Positions 45,307-55,649 of a DNA stretch of 64,000 nt are shown here, in pieces. Position 1 is the stretch's first letter. The number at the start of each line of letters is the position of its first letter. The stretch is from Cyclaneusma minus (lineage: Eukaryota > Ascomycota > Leotiomycetes > Marthamycetales > Marthamycetaceae), in NCBI GenBank assembly GCA_037179335.1, contig JAKZHN010000002.1, positions 1 through 64,000 on the forward strand, in the 5' to 3' direction. Made by a program: the position numbers and the translations under genes. Below the pieces are notes generated by a model that worked only from the letters and a program-made list of their open reading frames with translations, searched no databases and was not told where the DNA came from.

Positions 45307-46840
45307 GGATCGAGCTTGGGGACAGAAGAAATCAGGGGCTATGTCAAGTGAGAACTAAAAAGCTCGTAACTCCTCCAAGGCTTGTATACTTTCGAGGATA
45401 AGGTTGTATCTGTTAGAGGCGAAGGACTAAAAAAAGACATACCTATTATAAAACAAAACTCGAATCGTAAAGAAACCGCAGGGCCTAGAAAATGAAAAAC
45501 CAGGGTAAAAATGGGGAAAAACAGGGAAAGAGTTATGAAATCAGACTAGAATTGCCCAAAAGGACCGTTTAAAGGTATAAAGCAGGGGGGCAGCCTTAGC
45601 ATGGCCAGCACCTGTACATGTACGCCCACACCCCTGATCCGGCCGGCTAGAGGCGCTACTCAAGCCCATCTACCGCCTTGTGGACCCCTAGAAAACTACC
45701 AAGGAGTCAAGGACAGTCGAAACATAGACTTGCCTGTAGACTGTAGTCCTTCTAGGTTTAGGCGAGCCTCGCTGACAGGGCTTTGACATCTCTTCGAGCA
45801 GACTTGACATGCTCCTGCTCTTCAACCATCACCCCACGCTCTTGATAGAGTAGAAGTGCAGCAGTAGAGACAGCTCATTTTCTGCAGGCTGTATCACAGG
45901 CAGCAGCGAGAACTTCTGCAGGATAACAGTCATGAGCGCTCAGTCGCGCCTATGGCGACTCGTCCTTGTCGGAATCGAAGCACCCCCAATCTCCTTCCCC
46001 GCGCGACTGTCGACCTATCATGCCACCAACAAGGAAAAAAGAACAGGGAAGCAAAAGCGAGGGAGCACAAGACAAGTGCCGAGGAGATTTGGCATGTAGC
46101 AGCGAAACGAACTCACCTCGACGCCGCTTAGCCCTGGCTAGCAGTGCTCAGTAGGCACAACATCGACAGATCAGCAGCTGGTCATCTCGTTTTGCTTTCG
46201 TCCTGAGCGAAGAAAACATAGAGAGGGCGCCTGTGTGGCTTTCTCTTTCGTCGGGCGAGAGGATGGTGTGGGAGAAGGCAGCGGAAGAATTGCCACAGAA
46301 CATGACACAGAAACGGGCGTTGGCTGGTCCAGCCCATTACCTTATCTTGTGTCGTGGGGGGGTGTCAGCTAATTTGTATGGCTGGCCGCTGACAGCGGTG
46401 TGGCTTTTCGTTGGAACTTGGACTTGGATGCGAGCAAAAGAAAGGCAGGAAAAAATATTCATGCCAGCTCCTCCTGCAACATCCCGCTCTCTCGCCCAGA
46501 AAGGAAAGTCGCAAGTAGAGCTGGAGGCAGACGCAGTCGCTGGCTGCTCCGTCGGCCGCGAGGCTGTTCCCGCCGAGCATATTCTTTTTGGCACAGACAG
46601 CGTGGAATTGATCCTTGGAATCTTTCGTAATGCTGAAATGACGACTCGACGAGTCGCAAGCAAGCCCTGGACTCGATTCAAGGACGGGGATCGAGGAGCA
46701 GACCCCCGGGATTCCAAAGGACGTGGTTGAGTTTGGCCGGACAATTATTAACAGGCCGACCGTTCGCAGATCACGCTCGAGAGACATCGCAAGATGTGCA
46801 CGGGTTGTGGCCGAAGGTGATGTTCCATCCAGCTGGGTGC

Positions 46841-46946
46841 AGCTCTGGGACATAAGAGCTCTGGGACATAAGAGCTCTGGGACATAAGAGCTCTGGGACA
46901 TAAGAGCTCTGGGACATAAGAGCTCTGGGACATAAGAGCTCTGGGA
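46841..46946. repeat. 16-bp perfect tandem repeat, six copies
   Basis: Unit AGCTCTGGGACATAAG repeated six times without change from 46841, plus a 10-nt partial seventh copy. There are no spacers. Since 16 is not a multiple of three, a frame through it cycles through a 16-residue period (reading SYVPELLCPRALMSQ on the minus strand). Confidence 0.97.
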
Positions 46947-47185
46947 GAGCTGGCTTGCGAGCTGCTCCCGTTTCATGCCTGCTATTGTCGTTGAGGGCCC
47001 AGCGTGACATGACGCTACATGTACCTAGCCTACATGTAAGCCCGAGCGCCAGCGCATCGTGCAATCAAGCTGGTATGTACTTGGCAGAGTCCGCTGTCAG
47101 TGATAATGCGCCCTGCTTCAAACTCCTGGCACATCACTTCACTTGCCGTTAAAGGGGCTGTTCAAATCAATTCGAAAGACGAGCC

Positions 47186-47208
47186 TGTGGTGTCTGGACG
47201 ACACCACA
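47186..47208. repeat. 9-bp perfect hairpin
   Basis: TGTGGTGTC, loop TGGAC, GACACCACA. Intergenic, without a T-run. Function unknown. Confidence 0.7.
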
Positions 47209-47978
47209 AAATCCCCAGATCCGCCTTGAAATCTTCAAGTCGGATGCCTATGAGTTTCCACTGAGAAAGTTCCGAGTGCTCACGGCGATTTCTTGTGGTG
47301 TGTAAGAATGACCGAATTCGAGGTTGTCGAGAACAGGGCTGGGCTAGGTAAATTAGAGTGCCAGGGATTGCATTTATCGTTTCGCGCGCCCCACCCACAC
47401 ATCAATGTTTGGATCAATTTTTAGCGCTGCCGCTTCATATCACCTCTCGACCCACACCTCCTCTCCTTCAATGTTCTCTCAGCTGCACCATAAAACTCCG
47501 GCATCCCCCTGCTGCCCAACCTTTCTCTCTAATCTTCACGCTTCGCCAGCTTTTCCTCAGCTTATATATCTGCTCGTACCACCTCGTCGCCCAATCTTGC
47601 ATATTTCTTTGCCCAACGAACTCTCGCGCCCCCACTCTCGACCAGTCGCCCAAAGGTTCATTCTCTTTTCTACTCCATATGGAAGCCAGGTCTCTTTTCT
47701 TTGCTTGACCACTTGGACCCATTACCAAGGAATGATCCGGACCGAACGACTACTCTTACTGACCCTACGAAAGTAGTGTGATATTCCACTTCACTGATTT
47801 CCGTTGGACATCCGTGGATTGCCTCGACCCTTGGAAGTTCGCTTTTCACCAATTTAATCAGCCGCTGGCTTTGCAGGTCCCGTACCGCAACACAACACCA
47901 GCACACTCCGTCGCTGGCTCCTTGATCCATTCAGGAATGACTTCTTGCGCCCATCCCCGTACCATTATTCCGGAAACA

Positions 47979-50900
47979 ATGACCAGCCAAGGTCAAAACG
48001 AACCCTCCTGGGAAGGATCGCCAATGAGGTATATTATTTTTCAAACCGTACTTGCGTGTTCTGCACTACAGAGATGTTGTTCGAAGCAAATGTTTTCCTT
48101 GTTTACTAGTGCTTGTTATTTGAGACTCCAAGTCTCCGCAGGTTTGTATCCAGATTGAGGACTTCTGCTCTGGCCCCATTGGAATCCATGGACCCGTTAT
48201 GCCGGATATCTAACAACAGCCTTTTGGCAAGCCGCTGTTTCTGTTTCGTTCCGCTGTCGGTTGAACCTCGCCATCACCATCAAAGACCTTCACGACAGCA
48301 CATTACCAGGATTTTCCTTACCTTCAGTTATTATGGCCGTTACTGAACTTCCATGGAACACCGGACAAAATTATACCACAAGGAGCTTTCATGACCACAT
48401 TACGACTTTCTTATGAATTTTCTGCCAGCGGTTCTCGTTTCCCATCTCGGCCTTCAATGCAAACCTGCAATCCACTAGGAGTCTGCTGCCTGGAGATTTC
48501 TTTTCTTGTCCTGGTCATTTCATCTCCGTGTCAAGGTTTGTGATAGCTACCAGCTGTATCACACTTTTCTTCCCAGCGCGCCCGCGTTTCGTATGGACCC
48601 ATCAGGAAAATCACGTTTCCGTACAGGACTGATTGTCGGACCCAGCACTGGTCCACGATCTGTTGTCCATGTAGCTATATACGCAGTCCTCAGAACTTCT
48701 CAAGCCTGGGTTGTTGTGAGGTGCTGTAGCTACCCCCGAAAGGATCATCCAGGAATTTAGGCCGTTTTCATGCCGAGGACTTTCCATTTTCCATGGAGGA
48801 TGCCGGATTGAATATACCAGACATGGATCATTTTTGCCGGACATTCTTACAAAGCCGCCCACGGACATTCTTCGACGATCATTGTGATTCTGATGGTACC
48901 GAGCCGGTGACCAGACAGATCCAATAGGCATTTATTACGTGCCACTACCGATGGCCAGACCAGCTGCACATGCCGTGGAATACCTTACCCTCTAGCTGTG
49001 AACAACATTCATTCTTTCGAATGTTGATTCCTTTTCTGTGGTTTCTTGTATTGTTCTCAGGTTCTATGACAATTGTTGTAGGGACCCATTGGCCTGTTGT
49101 TTTCATGTTAGGACCCAGTTGCCAGGACTTCCTAGGGCTACCATGGCTTGCCGGGATTTGCCAGGATTTGCCAGGATTTTCTCCATATTCCCAGGGATAT
49201 TGCCGTGGACATTGCCGTGGACTGTATCAACCCGCTGGATTGTTCCATCCATGGACAGGTTTTCCTTTGTGGCACTGCCGCCTCAGGATTTCCGAGGACT
49301 TGCTTGTATCTGCTCAATTTTTTGGTCTGTACCCAACTCCCATCCTCAACGACTAGACTATTGGTTCCATGGACATCCCCGTCTTCTTGGTTACTCTCGT
49401 CATAACGTCATACGTTCTTAGAATGATCAGTCGCTAATACGTTGCTTCTAGGATTTTTGTTTTTTGAATGCGCCGTCTTTTCCTTTGTTGGCTTAATTTG
49501 TTTCCGAGGAAGACGAGAAAACAGGATACTAACCCCTCCCGTGTAGCGAGTATGGCCAATTCATGTCACCTGGAAAAGCCAATTACGCCGGATTACCTTT
49601 TGATCAGTCCGAAATTCCTGGGACATTTACCTGGCATTCTGAGGAACAGCTTCGGTTTGGATACCACAATGAATCAGCTACTCCTGGGAGTGTCCAGAAC
49701 TCGGAGGTTGACTTCATGCCATTTGCATCCCAGCAGCGGAACGGATCCTCAAGTACAACCAACACCCTGGATGATGGATCCATTATCTCGGATCAAAGTT
49801 TCTTTGATGAGTCCATGTACCAGACACCATTTATGAACCAGTCTTTTGCAATTCCATTTACCGGAGGAGAGAGCATGGAATCCATTTCCCAGCCACAGTT
49901 CATGTTTCAGCCTGATGTCAAGTTCCCTTTCACAAGTGGTCATGACGGTATCCCCCAACAATCTTCCAACCTTTTCGGGATCTCTCAGTCTCCAGTGACC
50001 ATGCAGTCTGCACCGCATTGGAACAATATCAATACCAGCTCTTCCCCGAAACAGTTCGGCGAAGATTATGGCCGAGTCGATGGCTTAATCGTCGGTGCTG
50101 ACAATGCTGTCCATCAACCCCCAACGACCGTGGGCCAATCCCCCAGGTATGTGAACTGGGATATTCGAGATTTGGTGGACTTTTACATTCTGACGACCGT
50201 GGCAGTTCTGCAAACAGACCACTGACACACCTTTCCCACAACCGACCCGAGAAGTTGGTCGCCACAGCTGCACCTCGCGAGAACCCCGAGGTGTCTGCTC
50301 GTTCTGGGCGTCGTGGTAGTGTCGCAGAGATTGACAATTCAGCCCGGACTGATCCGCTATACCAAGCTTCCCCTGGACCTGATGGACTATACCATTGTCC
50401 CTGGGAGCGTGATCCTGGCTGCGGGCACAAGCCAGACAAGCTCAAGTGCAACTACGAGTAAGAACTCTCATCTCATCTGATCCATATATGCTAATGCTAG
50501 TCTGCAGCAAAAACGTTGATTCTCACTTGAAGCCCTACCATTGCAAGACACCTGGCTGCGAAGACTCCAAATTCTCATCGACCGCCTGCCTTCTCCGCCA
50601 CGAACGTGAGGCTCACGGCTACCACGGGTATGGGGAGAGGCCGCACTCGTGCCCCTACGTGACATGTGATCGTCACCCTCCCGGCTCTGGATTTCCGAGA
50701 AAATGGAATTTACTTGACCACCAGAGGCGCGTCCACGGTGATGATACAAGTAATGCTAGTGGATCCCCGGGTTCGTCATCGTCTACGGTCAAACCCGTCA
50801 CTGGACGAAAGCGCAAAGCCAACAACGCCGATGCTGTGGCCAGAAAGAGGACTGCATCAATCTCCGACTCCGGGAAGGCCCAGTCAGAAGACATCACAAT

Positions 50901-51105
50901 GGAGCCCAGCCTCGTCGAGCGCTGGCAAAGACGTCGGCTCGAGTTTCAGGATAATGTGTCGCGGATGCACCAACCCGATGGTCCCAATAAAGAAGAGCTG
51001 GCTCGGCTCAGACGCGTCCACGATGAACTCACGGTACTTCTGACGATGGCGGACAACATTCTACGGGCGCCTCAGCAACATGCAATGTACCAACAGACTG
51101 GCTGA
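47979..51105 (+). CDS. C2H2 zinc-finger protein, probable transcription factor
   Basis: Exons 47979-48028, 49547-50146, 50218-50457 and 50508-51105 join in frame to 495 aa. The last three are well supported: introns of 71 and 50 nt with good signals, and a TACTAAC-like branch site plus TAG before 49547. The first exon (MTSQGQNEPSWEGSP) is inferred because its GT donor leaves the phase the second exon needs and yields PMSEYGQFMSPGKANY; it implies a 1,518-nt intron. The N-terminal 200 residues are Ser/Gln/Phe-rich. Zn-binding region at about residues 276-385: YHCPWERDPGCG, YHCKTPGCEDSKFSSTACLL then RHEREAH, and HSCPYVTCDRHPPGSG with DHQRRVH. A basic GRKRKAN stretch (nuclear localisation) and a helical C-terminus follow. 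Target genes unknown. Confidence 0.8.
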
Positions 51106-51850
51106 AGAGACTTCAGCGGGCATCAGAATCTGTAAGTAGCATACTTCGAGTCAAGCAATATGCACTTTCAAACTGACATATGCCGATTCAGAACGATTAC
51201 CGCCCGAATTAGCAGCATGCAAATTTTCTACAGAAACTATTCTCCCTGGGCGGAATTTACAGCACGTTCGAATACGACAGATTACTGCTCAGTGAAGTCC
51301 TACCAGTCATGCACACTGCCAGCTATCTTGGACACTCCACTGCAGAAGCACTTCTGTACCGGCCTCTTCCGTCCTGGCAAGACAGTTCCAGTCTGATTGC
51401 CTCCGAGACTCGAATTCATACCATATTCAGGAGTACTACTACCACTGTCCGAAGCGTGCTAATCTCCGCCGAGAGTACGACATTCGACGAGGACGGAAGA
51501 TGGTCAAGGCAGAAGACACGCTCTAGGGAAGCGTCACAGGAGATAGATATGAAGAAAGACACCACGGGCATGGCTATGTGTTGTTATGGTCTGGAGACGG
51601 GTTGGAGCGAAGTTTGGGGAATTTGTACCTGGGTGTATTTGGGACACTTTTTTTTTCGCCCCTCCTTTGATGAAGGGGGGCACAGCGTTTGGAAGCCTTA
51701 TTTGGCAGCCAGCAATTCTTTTCGTGTAGGTAAATAGGGAGAACTTATTGATTATGCAAATTGCGAGGTTCATTAACATCAGTCGAATTTCTACCATCTA
51801 ATCCAATCAGATACTTGTAAAGTTGCTGCTGAAGTCCCTAGTCGCTGTTG

Positions 51851-51882
51851 TTCAACCCCCTCTTTAGTGAGAGGGGGTTGAA
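51851..51882. repeat. Perfect 13-bp stem hairpin
   Basis: TTCAACCCCCTCT, loop TTAGTG, AGAGGGGGTTGAA. Immediately followed by AACGTTTGAAAGG. A weaker look-alike (CCCCTCCTTTGATGAAGG then GGGG, later CGTTTGGAAG) occurs in the same orientation at 51658-51692. Confidence 0.85.
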
Positions 51883-52516
51883 ACGTTTGAAAGGCCGGAC
51901 CGTAGTGCCAGGCTTTGTCACTTTGGTTGTTGTGCATTCTGGCCATTGTTTCAGAGAAGCATTTGCTGTTAAACACCAGAGAAACACAAGCTTGGGATTT
52001 TCCTGTGGGCTTCTGCTCATTCAAGACATGAGAGGAGTTCACGTCGAATGGCTCTCCGCTGTGCAGTGTCCATTTGCCTGGGCTGTAGTCTCTATTGTCT
52101 GTCTGTTCAAACATGTATGTGATGGCTCTTAGGGGAATCTACTCTTTAGGCTAAGCTCACTAATGGTTACTGACATGACAACGTCAAGTGGTAACAAAGT
52201 CACAGTCTACTGGGTGTCAGTAGTGGAGCAAGTAGCTCTGCAAGTCTTAGTTCGCTGACTTCAAGATTATGGCGACTGTCACACAGGTTTATTCACATGA
52301 TGTTGGGTCAAAGAAGATGCGAAAAAGGTTGCATTGAGTCTGTCCTAGTCATCTGCTTGCTACTGCTCTTCGAAAGCCCCGTCGTGGATAGGTAGTCCCT
52401 ATCCTTTGGTTCTTTGTGCCCTCCATAACTGAAGGCACAGAACACAGGAAATCCATTCGAGCAAAAGAGAGCCGATGCGCGGAGTCAGCGCTGCGTGAGA
52501 GCAGCTAGGCGCACCT

Positions 52517-52725
52517 AAGGAAAGAATTCAAGGCTGCTCCTAGTGAGTCCAACCCCATCAGCAGCGCTGCAGAAAAGCACCTTTGAGAACTAAGGAAATA
52601 AGTCAAGCTGTTCTGATGAGCGCAATGCCGGCTGGCGAGCACAGCACCGCAGAAAAGCACCCATCGATGGAAGGAATTCAAGCTGCTATGCCGAGCGCAG
52701 TGCCATCTGGTGAGGCGCCAGGGCG
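52517..52725. repeat. Degenerate 75-79 bp tandem repeat
   Basis: Units start AAGGAA..TTCAAGSCTG at 52517, 52592 and 52671 and share GCAGAAAAGCACC and a GAGCGCA(A/G)TGCC block. The third copy is partial. About 2.6 copies, clearly diverged. Confidence 0.65.
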
Positions 52726-53186
52726 ACAGCTGGGCGACAGCCGAATGACACAACTCGATTCGAAGACCTTGAGGCGATGCGCACTGTGAAGAAAGCGAGA
52801 CTATTATGTATCAGTGTGAGCTCTTGTGAAAGTGGAAATATGAGATACATACCGTGTATGGCGGAAGCCCGTGCCGGTTGCCCATAGGCAGCAAGCTTAT
52901 TCCACCATAGTAAGGGGGAGGGAAGCCAGGTGTGCCGTCTCCGCCATCTGTATTCTTTTCATAGTCAGATGCGTGAGATCGGGCTGCGAGAGAAGTGTGT
53001 CTCAGAGTGGCTCATGAAGTTTCTTAGAAGGCCATGTGGTATGCATGACTATGCTCCAGATGTTGCCAAACTGTAGCGACGATTTGAAAGAAGACGGCAG
53101 TAAGGAGTACCAGTTGATGTAAGGTTGTCATGAGGATTAGGCCAAGACGAACAGAGACGGTGGTAGTTGATGGATCAGTGCGTCTC

Positions 53187-54392
53187 TTAGGCGCCACGGA
53201 AGATGAACATGGCCTTGCCGTCAGGCTTGTCAGAGGCGTCTTTCTTGGTAGTGGCCTCCATCCTCTTCGCGAATCGGTCCCACTCAGTCTCGGCGGGTGG
53301 TGCAGGGAAGCCATAGTAGTCCGGGTTCTGCTCATACTGCTCATTTTCGACTTCTTCGTAGGGAGGAAATGCGTAGACCTGGCTGTTGTCGTCGCTAACG
53401 ATGCTGTCGGCGCTTGATTCGCCATCCTTGTCTTCATCATTGTCATCTTCTTCATACGACTCTTCGTCTTCAACCTCGTCGTGCTCTCCATCCGGTTCTG
53501 TCTTCAAGGGTCCCAGCACACCAGCTTGGCGGAGCAAGCTCACTTCTCTGCCAACAACAGCCCAGTCGTGGATGGTCAAGCCATACTCAGCCAGCTGGTC
53601 GGGGCGGAGGCTTTCAATCTCGAACATGGCGGCCATGAGGTCGGGGCGAAGGCCCTCGTACTTCATCTTGGTGGCCTGAGGTAGGCCAGGGTGTTGGGTG
53701 GTTCGATCCATGGGAATGGGAAAGCCGTAGGCGTTGCGAGTAGGTCCTTGGAATGTAGGGAAAGGGTGCTGGACGGGTGGAGCGGGGTAGGGCTCGAGGG
53801 ACTCGACGGGAAAGCCAAACGCATCGAAGAGGAGTCCCGGAGGGACAGGGCCCTTGGAGTTGCCCATGTCGACTCTCGCGCCCAATGCATTGTAGAGAAC
53901 TGGACTGGTGCGCGGGGCATAGTATGGGCGGGGAGCAAGCTCAAGGAAAGTTTGCATGAGACTGGGATCAGAGGAGTTGGAGGCACGTTCGTAGTGCATA
54001 TGAGGGCTTCCGCCGCACAGAGGAGAGCACACGTGGTGACCATGACCTAAGGCCTCGTTGCCAATGGCTCGAGGGAGAGGTTGGCGGGTTCCCTTGAGAG
54101 GCTGCGTGGAAGTCAACCAAGCGCTCGGCTTGCCCTCGCCATAGCGCGGGGGAGAATCAATGTTGTCGAGGTAGGTTGGAGTCCAGTTGTCCTGCATGTT
54201 CATACGCTGGAATTTGAGGTTGTCTTCGCTCAGGTATGCATCGAGAGGTCCAATGGGAACGCGCGCAATGCCAGCAGAGGGAGCCAGCAGGCTGGAAGAG
54301 GCAATGGAGGAGACACTGTCAGAGACGGCGATGGTAGACATAGCGTCGTCGAGGCCGAAGCCGTCCTTGTCTGCAGCGGTTTCTGTGTACAT
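53187..54392 (-). CDS. Uncharacterised acidic-tail protein
   Basis: Single exon, 401 aa from ATG at 54392 (MYTETAADKDGFGLDDAMST); the frame stays open further upstream but without an ATG. Family not recognised. A Ser-rich start and Pro/Tyr-rich middle (YPAPPVQHPFPTFQG; NAYGFPIPMDR) contain several xFGFP/YGFP motifs (FDAFGFPVE, NAYGFPIP, DYYGFPAPP). A helical segment follows, with LRPDLMAAMFEIESLRPDQL and YGLTIHDWAVVGREVSLL. A strongly acidic stretch of about 35 residues (DEVEDEESYEEDDNDEDKDG) precedes a short C-terminal WDRFAKRMEATTKKD that ends AMFIFRGA. No signal peptide or membrane span. The repeated YGFP motifs and conserved-looking ends argue that it is a real, lineage-restricted gene. 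Confidence 0.72.
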   Translation of the reverse strand: MYTETAADKDGFGLDDAMSTIAVSDSVSSIASSSLLAPSAGIARVPIGPLDAYLSEDNLKFQRMNMQDNWTPTYLDNIDSPPRYGEGKPSAWLTSTQPLKGTRQPLPRAIGNEALGHGHHVCSPLCGGSPHMHYERASNSSDPSLMQTFLELAPRPYYAPRTSPVLYNALGARVDMGNSKGPVPPGLLFDAFGFPVESLEPYPAPPVQHPFPTFQGPTRNAYGFPIPMDRTTQHPGLPQATKMKYEGLRPDLMAAMFEIESLRPDQLAEYGLTIHDWAVVGREVSLLRQAGVLGPLKTEPDGEHDEVEDEESYEEDDNDEDKDGESSADSIVSDDNSQVYAFPPYEEVENEQYEQNPDYYGFPAPPAETEWDRFAKRMEATTKKDASDKPDGKAMFIFRGA

Positions 54393-55601
54393 GATGCTGG
54401 CGAAGGAACTGGTCTGGGAAGTTGTCGAGTGATGCGTGTTGGAGTGCTGAGTGCTGAAGGACGCTGGAGGGCGTTGAAAGGCGTTGGAGATTGTCAAAGT
54501 TGCGCGTAGGATGGCGTTGGAGGTTGTCAGTCACAACGCGTTCGATGTTGTCAGGTGGCGCGTTGATGGTGGTTGGAGATCGAGAGGAGAGTGTGTTGTC
54601 TCGAGGCGCAAGCGAAGGACTTTGGCGCGAACCGCGTTCTAGGGCAAAGCCCAAAAGCGGTGTGAGAGTTTTAGCGGAGTAGGCGAGATATCCTTCCACG
54701 CTAAAACAAAACGGTAAGGCTGAATATCTCGACAGCTGGCTTTGGAACGACATCGTATTCTCGAATCGACAGCTGGGATTGGCGGTCAGGGGTAAGGACC
54801 ACAATCTCTTTCTGACTCACTTATCTTGTCTCTTTCGTGTATTCGTAACTAGTAGCTCTACAAGGCGAAATATTTGCTCGAACCAAATTTCTATACTTCT
54901 CCTTTTCATAGCCCCTGGAAGTTACCATAGTTTTGCTGACAATGTTGGGGAGTATGAGGCTGTATATATACGGGGCGTGACCTGATGAATCTATGCCACA
55001 AATATACATTGCTTATATCTTTCTTGCAGGAATTACATTTGATCTGGCTCTTATTTAAAACTCATGTAAATAGTCGCAAGTTCTTCAGGAGACACTATAC
55101 TTCCATAATGCGGTCAGACGTTGTCTGCATTCGCACTTGATCTGGAACCCGTGATGTAAAACCATGCCCTGCAGAAATTACTTCTTCATCGTTCTATTTC
55201 TCCCATAGCGCGTGAGCTCCATGGACAGGTCCGTTAATTTGTCTTCGACATATATTTCTTGAATCTTCAATGTTATCTAGAGTATTCCATGTCGTTTTGA
55301 CATAGCTCCAGTAACCATCCGGGCACATATGAACTAATTGATCGAGAGCGTACGCAATCTTTCTTTTTTCATGTCACTGTCAGTTGTTGTTGACAATGGA
55401 ACATGTTTTGCGAATGCTCATGCTTGATTGCTACCTATGCAAGGAATTCCCCTGCCAGACTCAAATGACAGCCCCTGAACAGGCAGCTGAGCCAAAGTGC
55501 GAATGCTACGGTGGGACAGAAGAAGTTTGCGCCCCCTTCACTCCCTGCCTGGCGTAGCACCTCCTGAAGTGTTTTGCTCCCAAATATCTGAACACTTCCA
55601 A
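54393..55601. other. Intergenic 1.2 kb
   Basis: Promoter side of the acidic-tail gene (minus strand). No gene recognised. 54800-55500 is AT-leaning. A degenerate repeat array begins at 55584. Confidence 0.5.
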
Positions 55602-55649
55602 TCACTGAAAATATTCCGAATCACCGAGGATATTCCAAATTATCATGAG
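55584..55649. repeat. Degenerate 18-19 bp array, copy 5
   Basis: Three clear units: CACTTCCAATCACTGAA, ATATTCCGAATCACCGAG and ATATTCCAAATTATCATGAG. It overlaps the 3' end of the orphan frame ending at 55602, whose last residues (WNILGDSEYFQ) are read from it. Confidence 0.65.

Larger units (their letters stand above)
45307..47978. other. Intergenic 2.7 kb before the zinc-finger gene
   Basis: No supported gene. Open frames at 46233-46730 (+) and 46365-46976 (-) overlap each other, and the second is inflated by a tandem repeat. The last 600 bp (from about 47390) are strongly CT-rich, typical of a fungal leader, and probably hold promoter and 5' UTR of the zinc-finger gene. A 9-bp perfect hairpin lies at 47186-47208 and a 16-bp tandem array at 46841-46946. 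Confidence 0.45.
51106..53186. other. Intergenic 2.1 kb with hairpins and repeats
   Basis: Convergent 3' regions of the zinc-finger gene and the following minus-strand orphan. No gene recognised. Holds two related GC-rich palindromes (51658-51680 and 51851-51882) and a degenerate 75-79 bp tandem repeat (52517-52725). Open frames here run through these repeats. Confidence 0.5.

Noticed and set aside
46841..46946. Possible CRISPR-like array
   Set aside because: Repeats are contiguous with no spacers, and the DNA is eukaryotic.
46365..46976. 203-codon minus frame with repeating SYVPELLCPRALMSQ
   Set aside because: The repeat is the six-copy 16-bp DNA array read in a rotating frame; the rest shows no domain.
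51534..52114. Open frames around the GC-rich palindromes, 51534-51797 and 51791-52114 (-)
   Set aside because: They run across palindromes in both copies, giving look-alike PP-rich peptides; explained by repeat structure.
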